A stretch of DNA of 64,000 nt from CAVXJN01 sp963773585 (lineage in GTDB: Bacteria > Pseudomonadota > Gammaproteobacteria > JASBUN01), in the NCBI GenBank assembly GCA_963773585.1, contig CAVZBR010000001.1:434001-498000 (forward strand). Reading direction: 5' to 3'. Shown piece by piece: positions 52,780-61,168 of this stretch (within the stretch, counting starts at the first letter, position 1; every line of letters begins with the position of its first letter). The notes under the pieces were generated by a model, which did no database searches, was not told the DNA's origin, and worked only from the letters and a program-made list of their open reading frames with translations. Position numbers and translations under genes: made by a program.

Positions 52780-53060
52780 CTAAAACACTTGCACAGACGC
52801 GAATTCGATCTTCGCGTTCTCTTTCAGAATCACAAATTGTAACCTGGCGTTCTGTACTTCCGGATTCGTGCACGACTTGACGTATGCCCATCCGGCCCGG
52901 AGCCGGTTTGCACTTTCGTAAAATGAACGACTTCGGCGCCCGAAGATAGCGCGCCGCACGTTGGGAGCGCGGGAGCGGAGTCGGGTCTGTAGGGCTCGGC
53001 ATTCGCACTACGCACCATGGTTGCGATGGTGATTTTGCTTGTGACGGACAGCTTCACAAT
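52780..53060 (-). pseudogene. Decayed copy of the lipoprotein at 55225
   Basis: Minus-strand reading VTSKITIATM...SAPALPTCGALSSGAEVVHFTKVQTGSGP matches VTSDVTVATM...TSPALKQCGALAPGGDVMRVTKDETGTGP of the intact protein. It then slips one base: the frame over continues GWAYVKSCTNPEVQNARLQFVILKENAKI to the TAG at 52780. A one-base loss near 52891 and a missing 5' end make it nonfunctional. Confidence 0.7.
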
Positions 53061-53152
53061 GGTTGCCGCCGAACTTCGAAACACTGCGTAGTCCGCAAAC
53101 ACCCCTGTGCGTGTCGTTGCTCGATGCGGGTCCAATACCGGGGTTTGTCCGG

Positions 53153-53215
53153 ACGAACGCCTTCAGCAAAACGGTTATCGCCACTGCAATCCCCTCGGCG
53201 TCCTACGGCCAGTTA
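53153..53215 (-). pseudogene. 5' scrap of the small membrane-protein gene
   Basis: Bases 53153-53215 match 59153-59212 closely. They would encode the first ten or so residues (AITVLLKAFV) of the membrane proteins at 58778 and 59985, plus the shared upstream flank. No further coding part is present. Confidence 0.6.
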
Positions 53216-53220
53216 CGTAG

Positions 53221-53328
53221 GTGGGGTTAGCGACGCGTAACCCGACACCTCAATGGCCGGCCGCAAGACCTGTCTTCGAATTGTTTTCGAATATTGATGT
53301 AGGTCGGGTTAGCGAAGCGTAACCCGAC
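53221..53328. repeat. Two REP-like palindromic repeats
   Basis: Units at 53221-53246 and 53303-53328 of the form GTCGGGTTA-N8-TAACCCGAC (first one with a mutated left arm), followed by caatgg or cccaat. The same element occurs three times at 59232-59531. Confidence 0.7.
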
Positions 53329-53733
53329 AACCCAATCTGGACAGGGCGACCTGGTAAAGATGCATTCACACGCATGGCGGTAAGCGGTCGTCCACACGAA
53401 GCATTCGGCCAGGTGCTTTTAGGGCGCACCCGAATGACCGCCGCCGTGGGTCAAAACGGTGGCGGATTTATTTTGCATTGGGCGGCGAAAACAGATCTGG
53501 GAGGGTTCTCCCATCGGTACCGTCTCAACGATGTCACCGGGCCGCGCTACCGATAGCAGTGTAGATCAACAATAGATATGACGATGCGAGCATTTGCAAT
53601 TCGACGACACCCTGGCGCGAACGCGTTGCGAATATTGGATTGCAAGACCTGACCCCCGGTGCGTGACCCCGGTTCGCAGGCGCAAACGGCGCCGGGGCGT
53701 TGTGCCCGTTATGCCGCGTGGCATCGCCGCACT
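53329..53733. other. Gap with a repeated 30-base scrap
   Basis: No supported gene. Bases 53630-53660 (gaatattggattgcaagacc...) recur at 60008-60036. The second copy replaces the end of a membrane-protein gene, so this is likely a mobile-element edge. Confidence 0.5.
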
Positions 53734-54555
53734 TCAGGAAGGCGGCGTTTTGTGCAACCGCTCGCCGCGCAGGTAGGCAAGCCAGTACACGCCGCTGACC
53801 AGCAATGTACCGCCCACCAGATTGCCGGCGGTTACGGCGAGGACGTTCCGAGCCGCGCCGATGATCGATACCGTGCCATGGACATCCAAGGCGATTCCAA
53901 AAGGTAGAAAGAACCAATTGGCGATGGAATGTTCGAAGCCGATGGCGACGAATGCGGTAATGGGGAATAGGATTGCCAAGATCTTATCCGTCACACTGCG
54001 CGCACCGATTGCAAGCCAAACCGCGAGACATACGAGCGCGTTGCAGAGAATTCCGCGAAAGAATGCCGCGCCAATCGAAAGGACTGTTTTGGCATGTGCA
54101 ATGTGTACTACGGTGTCTCCTACGGCGCCGCCGTTCAGACTGGCAACGTCGCTCCACACCACCAGCAACACTGTACCTAGGCACCCGACCACGTTGCCTG
54201 CATAAGCAAGAATCCAATTGCGCAGGACCTCGCGAAAGCCGATCAGGCCGCCGGCCCATGCCATGGCAATCAGATTGTTGCCGGTGAACAGTTCCGCGCC
54301 CGCTACCACGACCAGAATCAGCCCGAGGCTGAAACTGATCCCCCCGAGCAACCGCGTGACGCCGAACCCGAGACCGGACTGGGTCACGACCACCGCATAA
54401 AAGAGCGCACCAAGGGAAATGAAGGCGCCTGCCAGTACGGCAAGAACAAACAGCGTCAATCCATCCATGTGCGCTTTGGCCACCCCGATGCGTTCGACAC
54501 GCCGGGCAATTTCTATGGGCGGGTACGCGTCACTCAGAGAGGTCTCTTGGTCCAT
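53734..54555 (-). CDS. Formate/nitrite transporter family protein
   Basis: A 273-residue inner-membrane channel-type transporter with six to seven helices. LAGAFISLGALFYAVV, GAELFTGNNLIAMAWAGG and the re-entrant GILCNALVCLAVWLAIGARSVTDKI, then FEHSIANWFFLPFGI, give the complete FocA/NirC motif set, including the pore His in FEHSIAN. Transports a small anion such as formate or nitrite. Located between the two copies of the yeaQ-lipoprotein module. Confidence 0.92.
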   Translation of the reverse strand: MDQETSLSDAYPPIEIARRVERIGVAKAHMDGLTLFVLAVLAGAFISLGALFYAVVVTQSGLGFGVTRLLGGISFSLGLILVVVAGAELFTGNNLIAMAWAGGLIGFREVLRNWILAYAGNVVGCLGTVLLVVWSDVASLNGGAVGDTVVHIAHAKTVLSIGAAFFRGILCNALVCLAVWLAIGARSVTDKILAILFPITAFVAIGFEHSIANWFFLPFGIALDVHGTVSIIGAARNVLAVTAGNLVGGTLLVSGVYWLAYLRGERLHKTPPS

Positions 54556-54845
54556 CGCAGCTCCGCTCGATTGGGAGTTAGGCGCAAAATCTGCAGTTCG
54601 CCCGCGGTGGGATGCCTATCGGGGACTGCGCAGCCAACTAGGCTATCAGCTTAGGAGTAAGTTCGAATCGCGGTCAATGCCGGATCGACCCGATATCCGG
54701 CTGTCGTCGAACCCAGGCCGATTGTGCCGAGAGAGGGAATAACGCGAGCCGATCCGTATACGCAGTAACCAATCAAAAGTGTACGCGTACGCCGTGGCTG
54801 CGGAGTGTGCCGTTCCCCATCCGATTTTCGCGAGGAAGGCCGAGC

Positions 54846-55093
54846 AGGGGCATTTTGACGTGGATACTGACGGGATTGATCGTGCCGTCGTCACGAAAGT
54901 GATCATGCCGGGCAAAGATCCCGCCGGCTTTATCGTCACGATACTGATCGGAATCGCCGGCGCATTCGTCGGCGGATTCATCGGCTCCGCGTTGGGACTC
55001 GGGACGATCACCGGGTTCAACCTAGACAGTCTTTTGCTGAAGATCGGTGCCGCAATCCTACTGTTGATCATTTATCGGGCGATCAAACAATGA
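54846..55093 (+). pseudogene. Decayed second copy of yeaQ
   Basis: The 3' part encodes VVTKVIMPGKDPAGFIVTILIGIAGAFVGGF..., highly similar to the intact copy at 52474. The 5' part, one frame over, encodes GILTWILTGLIV. They are separated by a single missing base at 54884, and the initiating ATG is AGG (54846-54848). Both defects point to a dead gene. Confidence 0.8.
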
Positions 55094-55112
55094 TGATGTA
55101 ACGCAGTGTGTC

Positions 55113-55138
55113 AGGCGCTTGGAAGCGTTCAAGCGCCT
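55113..55138. terminator. Terminator hairpin
   Basis: AGGCGCTTG (55113-55121) and CAAGCGCCT (55130-55138) with an eight-base loop, followed by TT on the plus strand. It sits after the decayed yeaQ copy and before the convergent lipoprotein gene. Confidence 0.55.
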
Positions 55139-55224
55139 TTCACTCAGATCGGGGCATCGGAAAGCAACCGAGACCCAGAATTCTCCTTGTTGTGCATTTA
55201 TTGATCCCTCGGTTCCACGCGACC

Positions 55225-55662
55225 TCACATGGCCTTCACGGAGGTGACCACGATCTTCGAGCGTTCCCGCAGCAGTACGAACTGCAGTCTCAGGTTCTTC
55301 AGTTCCGGGTTGGTGCATGACTTGACGTAGATCCATCCCGGGCCCGTACCCGTTTCGTCCTTGGTGACACGCATGACATCGCCCCCCGGCGCGAGCGCCC
55401 CGCATTGTTTGAGGGCGGGACTGGTGTCGTTGCGGTAGTGCGCTTCTATGGTGTGGCGCCCCATGGTTGCGACGGTCACGTCGCTGGTAACGGCCAGCAT
55501 CCCATCGATATTGCCGGCCCGCGCGTAGGCGAAGAAATGGTTCAGCACGTCATCGTATTGCTTCGGCGCTTCCTGTGCCGTTTTGTTTATTTCGGTCGGG
55601 CCCGGGGCGCAACCGGCGACCAGAAGTACCAACAGCGCCATACCCCAAAAAGGTCGAATCAC
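55225..55662 (-). CDS. Conserved lipoprotein, intact copy
   Basis: A 145-residue protein with a lipoprotein signal (lipobox LVAGC near residue 17), then NKTAQEAPKQYDDVLNHFFAYARAGNIDGMLAVTSDVTVATMGRH and WIYVKSCTNPELKNLRLQFVLLRERSKIVVTSVKAM. The helix-rich FFAYARAGNI stretch resembles DUF4019-like periplasmic proteins, but I do not assign a family. GTG start at 55662 with GGAGA before it. A broken paralogue lies at 52780-53060. Confidence 0.65.
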   Translation of the reverse strand: MIRPFWGMALLVLLVAGCAPGPTEINKTAQEAPKQYDDVLNHFFAYARAGNIDGMLAVTSDVTVATMGRHTIEAHYRNDTSPALKQCGALAPGGDVMRVTKDETGTGPGWIYVKSCTNPELKNLRLQFVLLRERSKIVVTSVKAM

Positions 55663-55765
55663 AATATTCTCCAGTTGTTTCCATCCAGTGTAGAAGCGTT
55701 CGTCCTGCCGTCCTGCGCGGGAATCGACGCCGGACGCGCATCGACTTTTTGTCATTCGGCGGATT

Positions 55766-56389
55766 TCAGCGCTGTCCCGTTACCAGCTCCCAGAACTCGG
55801 CGCGATCGTTGGTGCGCGGAAACGGGTCGGGAGGAACCTCTTTATCCAGAAATGCGCACAGTGGTTCCCAGCCCTGTTTGACTTCGTACACCAGCAGTTG
55901 CTCGGCCGGAATGGTACTTTTCACCGCCTCGTTATGGACCACAAACGCCGCCATCAGATCTTCACGTTCGAGCCCCGGCGGGAAGCCCGTTTTTTCGATG
56001 ACCTGGGTCGCCATGCGGAGCCAGTCCCGCATTTCGGGCGGCGCCCGGTCGAGTTCCCCGACCAGCTTGTAGACGGTGGCGCCGAAGCTGTCCGCCCAGC
56101 TCTCCGGACTGCGATGGGTCAGGATGAACTTTGCACGCGGGTGGCGTTGCAGCAACTCCCGAAAAAAACCTGCGCTCGGCCAATCCACGGCGCCGCTATC
56201 ACCGCGATAGATCGCGGGCCAGTCGGGCCGCCCGTTCAGGGCCTCCCACTAGAGCGGCACCTGAACCGCCATATTGTGAAGCACCTCCTCCATGTGGTGA
56301 CACGGGCCGAGGCCAAGCTGATTGATGGCAAGTTTCAGCGAGTAGGTTCCCGTCCGCCCGACGCCCGCGCCGATCACCGGCAGGGTCAT
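55766..56389 (-). pseudogene. Sulfotransferase family gene with an amber stop
   Basis: The 208-codon frame from ATG 56389 begins MTLPVIGAGVGRTGTYSLKLAINQLG with the PAPS-binding P-loop GVGRTGTYSL. Codon 47 is TAG (56249-56251) in VQVPL*WEALNGRPDW. The same frame then continues through RHPRAKFILTHRSPESWADSF, the 3'-phosphate site, to the end. Normal relatives read through this point with tryptophan or another residue. Either a point nonsense mutation or an assembly error. Confidence 0.75.
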
Positions 56390-57017
56390 TGCATTTCTCC
56401 TCTGGGTTGCACCGACCTGAAACATGAGGGCGTCAAGTCACGCCCGAGCGAATGTCCACTGTGTGGAGGACAAGGCACGAAACCGTGCCCGTTCCCATAC
56501 GCCCCTGGAATGTGTCCAGGGGTGCGAATCCCGCTAACTCTAGCCGAATCCAGCGCGCACTTCCGGATGAGGGAATGCAAGGCATCCGGTCTTACGATGC
56601 GACCGATGGCTCGGCCGAGGCGCCTTGGGAAGTTTGGATTGCATAGCACGGCCCCGAGATATTTCTTCTAACATTGATCGGGTGAAGTTGACCGGCCGTC
56701 GGTGCGGCAGTGGGCGCGAGATCGTGCAACGGCGGCCATCGAGTCCGTCGGGCTATGAGGCGCACCATGTGCGCTGCAGCATCAGCTGATTTGATATCAC
56801 CGGGAGTTGGGGCGGTGCGGCCGCTTCGCCCGTTGGATTGCGGTTCGACGCGAACCGGATATATTGCAGTAATGCTTCCGGAAGCAACCAATGGCGTGTG
56901 TTGCGATTGTCTCCGATCTTCGCCTTGTCCTTGATCTGCACGCTGCGACGTGATTTCAGGCACTAGGGAACTCAAAAGGCTGCGGGCGTTCCATCTCTGC
57001 GTAGGGAGGATGCGAAC
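56390..57017. other. Gap before the second PEP-CTERM gene
   Basis: No supported gene. A small hairpin GGCACG-AAAC-CGTGCC lies at 56473-56488. I did not find a convincing sigma-54 site; a sequence TGGCGTGTGTTGC near 56891 has the right letters but wrong spacing. Confidence 0.4.
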
Positions 57018-58547
57018 ATGCAGTTCGATATCCAAACCGACCGGGTATTGTCATTTAAGCGCTTCTCACTCATTTGCATGGTGGTTTCGGCGACGCAAGT
57101 CTGTTTTGCGCTACCGATTGATGCAGTGAATGCACTGCACGATCCCATGATCCACGGGGCGACGCCGCTCCTGACCAACCACGAGTTCTGGGATGACGAC
57201 ACGCCCGCGGTGGTGACCGGTCAAGTGATTGCGCTTACGGGAGACGATCCGATTACCGCCTTTACCGTGCGCACCCAAGTGACCAACAACACTCCCCGGG
57301 ATTGGGCCAGTTATGTGTTCAGCTTCGAATACGCGCAGCATGACGATCGCCACTGGGACAAGGAAGGATATTCACCGATCGAAGAGCCCCAGTCCCAGCC
57401 CGTGCTGACGCCCATCGCCCCTGGAGAGTTCTTGAAGTCGCCTACGGTGTACACGGTCTTCGATGTTCCGTCGCTCAAGGCAAAGCTTCCTGATATTCCT
57501 GGGCAATTGCGCCCGGCACTCAAAAGCGGTGCGACCGACACATTCACCCAGACCTTCAGCCTGGACCAGGCCCCCGGCACAGCCAAGGCGGGTACCTTTC
57601 GCGGCGAAGCCCTGTACGAATATCTGAAGGCGGCAAAGACCAGCGGCCTGGACATCCACTGGGCGCGCGAGTCGTCGCGCGGAAGCAGCAATTATCCGGA
57701 TGTATTGGCTCTGGGTTTCGCAAGCCAGGATCAATTCCAGTACGTGACCAAATTCGACGACCCCAATCCGGGGAGCCTCCCGGCCCATAACTCGGGACCA
57801 CCTAAATTGCGCAGCAACGTCAGCGTGTTTCCGGTGATGTCGAAGCAGGAGCGACGGCGCGCGGTCGCCGCGACCGAGTCTCCGGGACCACAGGCGGTAT
57901 TCAATCCTTTGACGCGGCAGTTGACCTTCACTCCGGGCGCGATCAACGAATTGTCTTTGATTGCCGACCCGGCGGACGCGCGTTACGCCGGTGACGTGCT
58001 GTATGGCGCACAGATCATTGCCGACCCGTTGCAATTGCAGCTCGGATTGGACGGGCGCAGCTATTATTTCGGTGGCGCCGGTGTGCGGATCGAAAAGGAC
58101 GGCGTGGTGTATCTGACGGGAACTTTGGGCGACAGTTTCGGTTTTCTGGCTGCAGACATCACAGAACAAGGCGGATTCTTGCAGAACTTCGGTATGCTCC
58201 ACGATGTAACGTTTCCGCAGGGAACGCTGACGTCACCGTTTCTGCAGGATTTGGCCCAGGATTTGACCGATCTCGACGCGTTCCCGCTGGACTTTGCGGT
58301 TCGGACTTTGAACGGTCTGCCGTTGACGGCGTTCATCAGCGCCGGCCTTGACAGCGGAACGACTGCATCCACGGACGTTCAATTGCTAATCGTGCCCAAT
58401 GGCACTGCGCGCCCTGTACCGGAGCCAGGCATTTTGGCGCTGAACGCTCTGGGCGCGATCTTTCTGGTGAGGCGCAGAACAGCCAATCCAATCCTGGGAT
58501 GGCAGACGTTCAGGCTGTTTAAGGGAGCAGTTCCTGTAATACGATAA
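57018..58547 (+). CDS. PEP-CTERM protein with atypical C-terminal tail
   Basis: A 509-residue exported protein. A signal peptide (RFSLICMVVSATQVCFA, about residues 15-32) precedes a long beta-rich region. VPEPGILALNALGAIFLVRRR begins at residue 467 and has the VPEP, hydrophobic and basic parts of a PEP-CTERM signal. Normally the protein ends there, but here 22 more residues (TANPILGWQ...) follow. A stop-codon loss would explain this. The middle, including GAGVRIEKDGVVYLTGTLGDSFGFLAADI, is unrecognised. Confidence 0.75.
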   Translation: MQFDIQTDRVLSFKRFSLICMVVSATQVCFALPIDAVNALHDPMIHGATPLLTNHEFWDDDTPAVVTGQVIALTGDDPITAFTVRTQVTNNTPRDWASYVFSFEYAQHDDRHWDKEGYSPIEEPQSQPVLTPIAPGEFLKSPTVYTVFDVPSLKAKLPDIPGQLRPALKSGATDTFTQTFSLDQAPGTAKAGTFRGEALYEYLKAAKTSGLDIHWARESSRGSSNYPDVLALGFASQDQFQYVTKFDDPNPGSLPAHNSGPPKLRSNVSVFPVMSKQERRRAVAATESPGPQAVFNPLTRQLTFTPGAINELSLIADPADARYAGDVLYGAQIIADPLQLQLGLDGRSYYFGGAGVRIEKDGVVYLTGTLGDSFGFLAADITEQGGFLQNFGMLHDVTFPQGTLTSPFLQDLAQDLTDLDAFPLDFAVRTLNGLPLTAFISAGLDSGTTASTDVQLLIVPNGTARPVPEPGILALNALGAIFLVRRRTANPILGWQTFRLFKGAVPVIR

Positions 58548-58777
58548 ATGGTACGCGGAGTCGTCTCGCGAATACTGGATTGAATCAGCTGACGCCAGCT
58601 TTTCTGTTCAATAGGTCGGAGCAATCCGGCAGGCCGCTGACGTTCTAAATCGTCTCGTTGCTCAGATGTCACCGACAGCATTGGGTTTCCAGTTGCGCCT
58701 CATCATTTTCGTCGAAGGGGAGGCGGAAAATGGGGTTCGTAGCCGATTCACCAGCGAGTAGCCGCGCGCCGACATCG

Positions 58778-59182
58778 CTACAGCAGGCTCCGTAACCGTG
58801 CAGCCAGCCAGGGCGAAAGCAAGGTGAACGCGAGGACAAAGGGCCATATGTTGCCTCCTTTAAACGAGTACGCCTGTAGCAATTGTGCCCAATCATTATG
58901 TTGTACGAAACGACCGAAACTGAACTCGAAAAGGAGCGTAAGAAGAAGCCAAAACAAACCTATCAGCCAATACTGCCACGGGGCGAGCGGGCCATACCAG
59001 GGCGTTGCCAGATAAGCGATCAAGACAATGCACGCCGACAGTACGATGCCGCTGGCGATCAGACCGGCGAACGTGCCAACGGCAGGGATGAGCACTTTCT
59101 CGCGCAGCGAGCCATTGGAGATGGCAAGGGCGACTATGGCAATCCACATTACGAGCGCCTTTAGCAAAACGGTTATCGGCAC
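58778..59182 (-). CDS. Small four-helix membrane protein, full copy
   Basis: A 134-residue inner-membrane protein: MPITVLLKALVMWIAIVALAISNGSLREKVLIPAVG, SGIVLSACIVLIAYLATPWYG, QYWLIGLFWLLLTLLFEFSFGRF. SFGRFV and four hydrophobic segments fit an uncharacterised membrane family (NGxLR). Function unknown. A paralogue with a replaced end lies at 59985 and a scrap at 53153. Confidence 0.7.
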   Translation of the reverse strand: MPITVLLKALVMWIAIVALAISNGSLREKVLIPAVGTFAGLIASGIVLSACIVLIAYLATPWYGPLAPWQYWLIGLFWLLLTLLFEFSFGRFVQHNDWAQLLQAYSFKGGNIWPFVLAFTLLSPWLAARLRSLL

Positions 59183-59216
59183 TGCTATCCCCTTGGCGTC
59201 CTACGGCCAGTTTCGG

Positions 59217-59540
59217 TTATCGGTTACGTAGGTCGGGTTAGCGCAGCGTAACCCGACACCTCAATGGCCGGCTTTGCAACCGCATCCGCTATTCACATCG
59301 AGCTGACGGCCACCCTCCACGCCGCAAAGCAGTCGGATCATGTTCGTCTTCGATTATCGGTTACGTAGGTCGGGTTAGCGCAGCGTAACCCGACAACGCA
59401 ATGGTCGGCTTTGCAACCGCATCCGTTATCCACATCGACCTGACCACCACTCTCCACGCCGCGCAGCAGTCGGATCACGTCCGTCTCTGGTTATCGGTTA
59501 CGTAGGTCGGGTTAGCGCAGCGTAACCCGACAACCCATTC
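59217..59540. repeat. 137-base tandem repeat carrying a REP-like palindrome
   Basis: Units begin at 59217, 59354 and 59491 (ttatcggttacgtagg), exactly 137 apart. Each contains GTCGGGTTAGCGCAGCG followed by TAACCCGAC (59232-59257, 59369-59394, 59506-59531). About 2.3 units in all. Confidence 0.85.
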
Positions 59541-59583
59541 TAAGCTTCTCGGGAAATATTGATCGTATCCGATTGCTTCCCAT

Positions 59584-59904
59584 TTATCGGCGATGTCTTG
59601 TGACTGACCAAATGGCATATCCGGCAAACGAAAAAATCCACGAAACAGCGCATGCCGTTGTGCTGACACCCAACCACATTGCCCAGAAAAAGGACCAAGG
59701 AACCATTGATGGGCCGGATAGGCTCGCCGCGATACCGACGATGCCAACCGCGAGCAGGATAGGGCAGAGTAAACCATACATCGCAAAACGAAGAAAAAAC
59801 GGCCAAGCTGTACATCCACGTGATATCAGCCGACCAATAATAAGGCGATGGACGATAAGCGAAGCCACGAACGGGATCCCATAGATGACGAGTACCGCAG
59901 CCAC
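59584..59904 (-). CDS. Small hydrophobic membrane protein
   Basis: About 106 residues from GTG 59904: VAAVLVIYGIPFVASLIVHRLIIGRLISRGCTAWPFFLRF, then GLLCPILLAVGIVGIAASL and SFFWAMWLGVSTTACAVSWIFSFAGYAIW. Three to four helices, no recognised family. Reading in the other frames is poorer, and the hydrophobic pattern supports this frame. Confidence 0.5.
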   Translation of the reverse strand: MAAVLVIYGIPFVASLIVHRLIIGRLISRGCTAWPFFLRFAMYGLLCPILLAVGIVGIAASLSGPSMVPWSFFWAMWLGVSTTACAVSWIFSFAGYAIWSVTRHRR

Positions 59905-59984
59905 GTTATTTACGGGTAACGTGCGACGCCGGTGCGTGGCTTGGGTCGCGCTGCAAACGAGGAACCGACCCTGCATGCCTATCC

Positions 59985-60380
59985 TTATTCCAGGTCGCCT
60001 GACTCGTGAATGTTAGATTGCAAGACCTGACCCCGGGAGCCTCGCATGTCGTAGCCCTTGAACGTGTACGCCTTTAGCAATTGAGTCCAATCCTTATGTC
60101 GTACGAAACGGCCGAAACTGAACTCAAAAAGCAGAGTAAGGAACAGCCAGACCAAACCTATTCGCCAATACTGAGGCGAGGCCAGCGGGCCATACCAGGG
60201 CGCTGCCAGATAAGCGACCAAGGCAATGCACGCGGAGAGAACGATGCCGCTGGCGATCCGACCGGCGACCGTGCCAACGGCAGGGATGAGCGCCTTCTCG
60301 CGCAGCGCGCCGTTGAGAACGGCAAGGAAAAGTATGGCAGTCCACAGGACGAGCGCCTTCAGCAAAACGGCGATTGGCAC
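59985..60380 (-). CDS. Small membrane protein paralogue, 3' end replaced
   Basis: Residues 1-108 are about 75 percent identical by eye to the protein at 58778 (MPIAVLLKALVLWTAILFLAVLNGALREKALIPAVG), ending AYTFKG. Then the expected final helix is replaced by YDMRGSRGQVLQSNIHESGDLE, read through the 30-base scrap also found at 53630. Probably truncated by insertion of a repeat edge. May be nonfunctional. Confidence 0.6.
   Translation of the reverse strand: MPIAVLLKALVLWTAILFLAVLNGALREKALIPAVGTVAGRIASGIVLSACIALVAYLAAPWYGPLASPQYWRIGLVWLFLTLLFEFSFGRFVRHKDWTQLLKAYTFKGYDMRGSRGQVLQSNIHESGDLE
60008..60036. repeat. Copy of the 30-base scrap that truncates the paralogue
   Basis: gaatgttagattgcaagacc and following bases match 53630-53660 at most positions. 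The match begins where the membrane-protein similarity ends. Confidence 0.55.
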
Positions 60381-60446
60381 TAATATCCCCCTGGCGCGTA
60401 ACAGTGCGGCTCAGACGCACATTTAAGCGTCGCCTGGAGCCGCTGG

Positions 60447-60740
60447 TTATGCAGCCGATACATCGAGCTTCTTTACGTCCCGGAGATTCAAATTTTTCCG
60501 GGCATGCCAAAGATCGTACTGGTCTTGCATAGCCAACCAGCTTTCTGGCGATCGCCCTAACGCCTTGGACAGGCGTAATGCCATTTCCGGCGACACATTA
60601 CTCTGGCCATTAAGTAGGCGATTGAGTGTGGAAGGAGAGACCCCTAAACTTTCCGCAACCTTACGAACGCTGAGCTCGTAAGGCGCAATATATATCTCTC
60701 TAATGAATTCACCTGGATGTGGCGGATTATGCATACCCAT
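60447..60740 (-). CDS. higA: HigA antitoxin
   Basis: A 97-residue HTH protein: HPGEFIREIYIAPYELSVRKVAESLGVSPSTLNRLLNGQSNVSPEMALRLSKALGRSPESWLAMQDQYDLWHAR, the complete HigA/VapI pattern. It neutralises HigB and represses the operon. Its ATG overlaps the last base of the higB stop (TGATG), so translation is coupled. Confidence 0.93.
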   Translation of the reverse strand: MGMHNPPHPGEFIREIYIAPYELSVRKVAESLGVSPSTLNRLLNGQSNVSPEMALRLSKALGRSPESWLAMQDQYDLWHARKNLNLRDVKKLDVSAA

Positions 60741-61018
60741 CAGTGATAATCCTCGTAATCAATAACGTAAGCATTGCCATCCCGAAACTCGAAAGTTATC
60801 CGCCAATTGCCATTAACAGAAATTGACCAAAGTCCCTTACTCTTTCCTTTGAGTGGATGGAGCCGAAATCCTGGGATATCCATATCTTCAATTCCAACCG
60901 CAGTATCCAATGCGACCAACTGCATTCGGAGTCGCTTCCTATGAGATGCCTGAACGCCTGCTGCGTTGCCACTCTCATAAAAACGGCGCAGTCCTTTGTG
61001 CCTGAAAGATTTAATCAT
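60740..61018 (-). CDS. higB: HigB toxin
   Basis: A 92-residue ribosome-dependent mRNA interferase of the RelE superfamily: MIKSFRHKGLRRFYESGNAAGVQASHRKRLRMQLVALDTAVGIEDMDIPGFRLHPLKGKSKGLWSISVNGNWRITFEF.DGNAYVIDYEDYH, the plasmid-HigB type. Toxin-first order and overlap with higA are standard. The leader is very short, about 10 bases after the -10. Confidence 0.93.
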   Translation of the reverse strand: MIKSFRHKGLRRFYESGNAAGVQASHRKRLRMQLVALDTAVGIEDMDIPGFRLHPLKGKSKGLWSISVNGNWRITFEFRDGNAYVIDYEDYH

Positions 61019-61033
61019 ATTCTGACTATAGCA

Positions 61034-61052
61034 TGTTGCGCATCACGCAACA
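61034..61052. promoter_or_regulatory. HigA operator
   Basis: TGTTGCG-N5-CGCAACA, perfect seven-base arms, 16 bases upstream of higB. On the minus strand it precedes TATAGT (a -10-like box), so HigA binding would block the promoter. Confidence 0.7.
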
Positions 61053-61124
61053 AACGGCGCGGCGCTGACGGTTTTGCGCAGGGTGTCGGGCGCTTGAAAG
61101 GGCCGGATTGAAAAGCGGTGAAAG

Positions 61125-61156
61125 GGCGGACGGATTACAGTCCATCCGCCTTTTTT
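61125..61156. terminator. Rho-independent-type terminator
   Basis: GGCGGACGGA...TCCATCCGCC followed by six T on the plus strand. On the minus strand it sits just after the DUF2971 stop and may end that transcript (GCCCTTTC). Confidence 0.65.
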
Positions 61157-61168
61157 CCAGACGCGACA

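Noticed and set aside
53374..53556. Small 60-codon plus-strand frame
   Set aside because: No ribosome site, no family match and located in a repeat-rich gap.
56885..56905. Sigma-54 site before the second PEP-CTERM gene
   Set aside because: TGGCGTGTGTTGC has GG and GC but the spacing is two bases too short.
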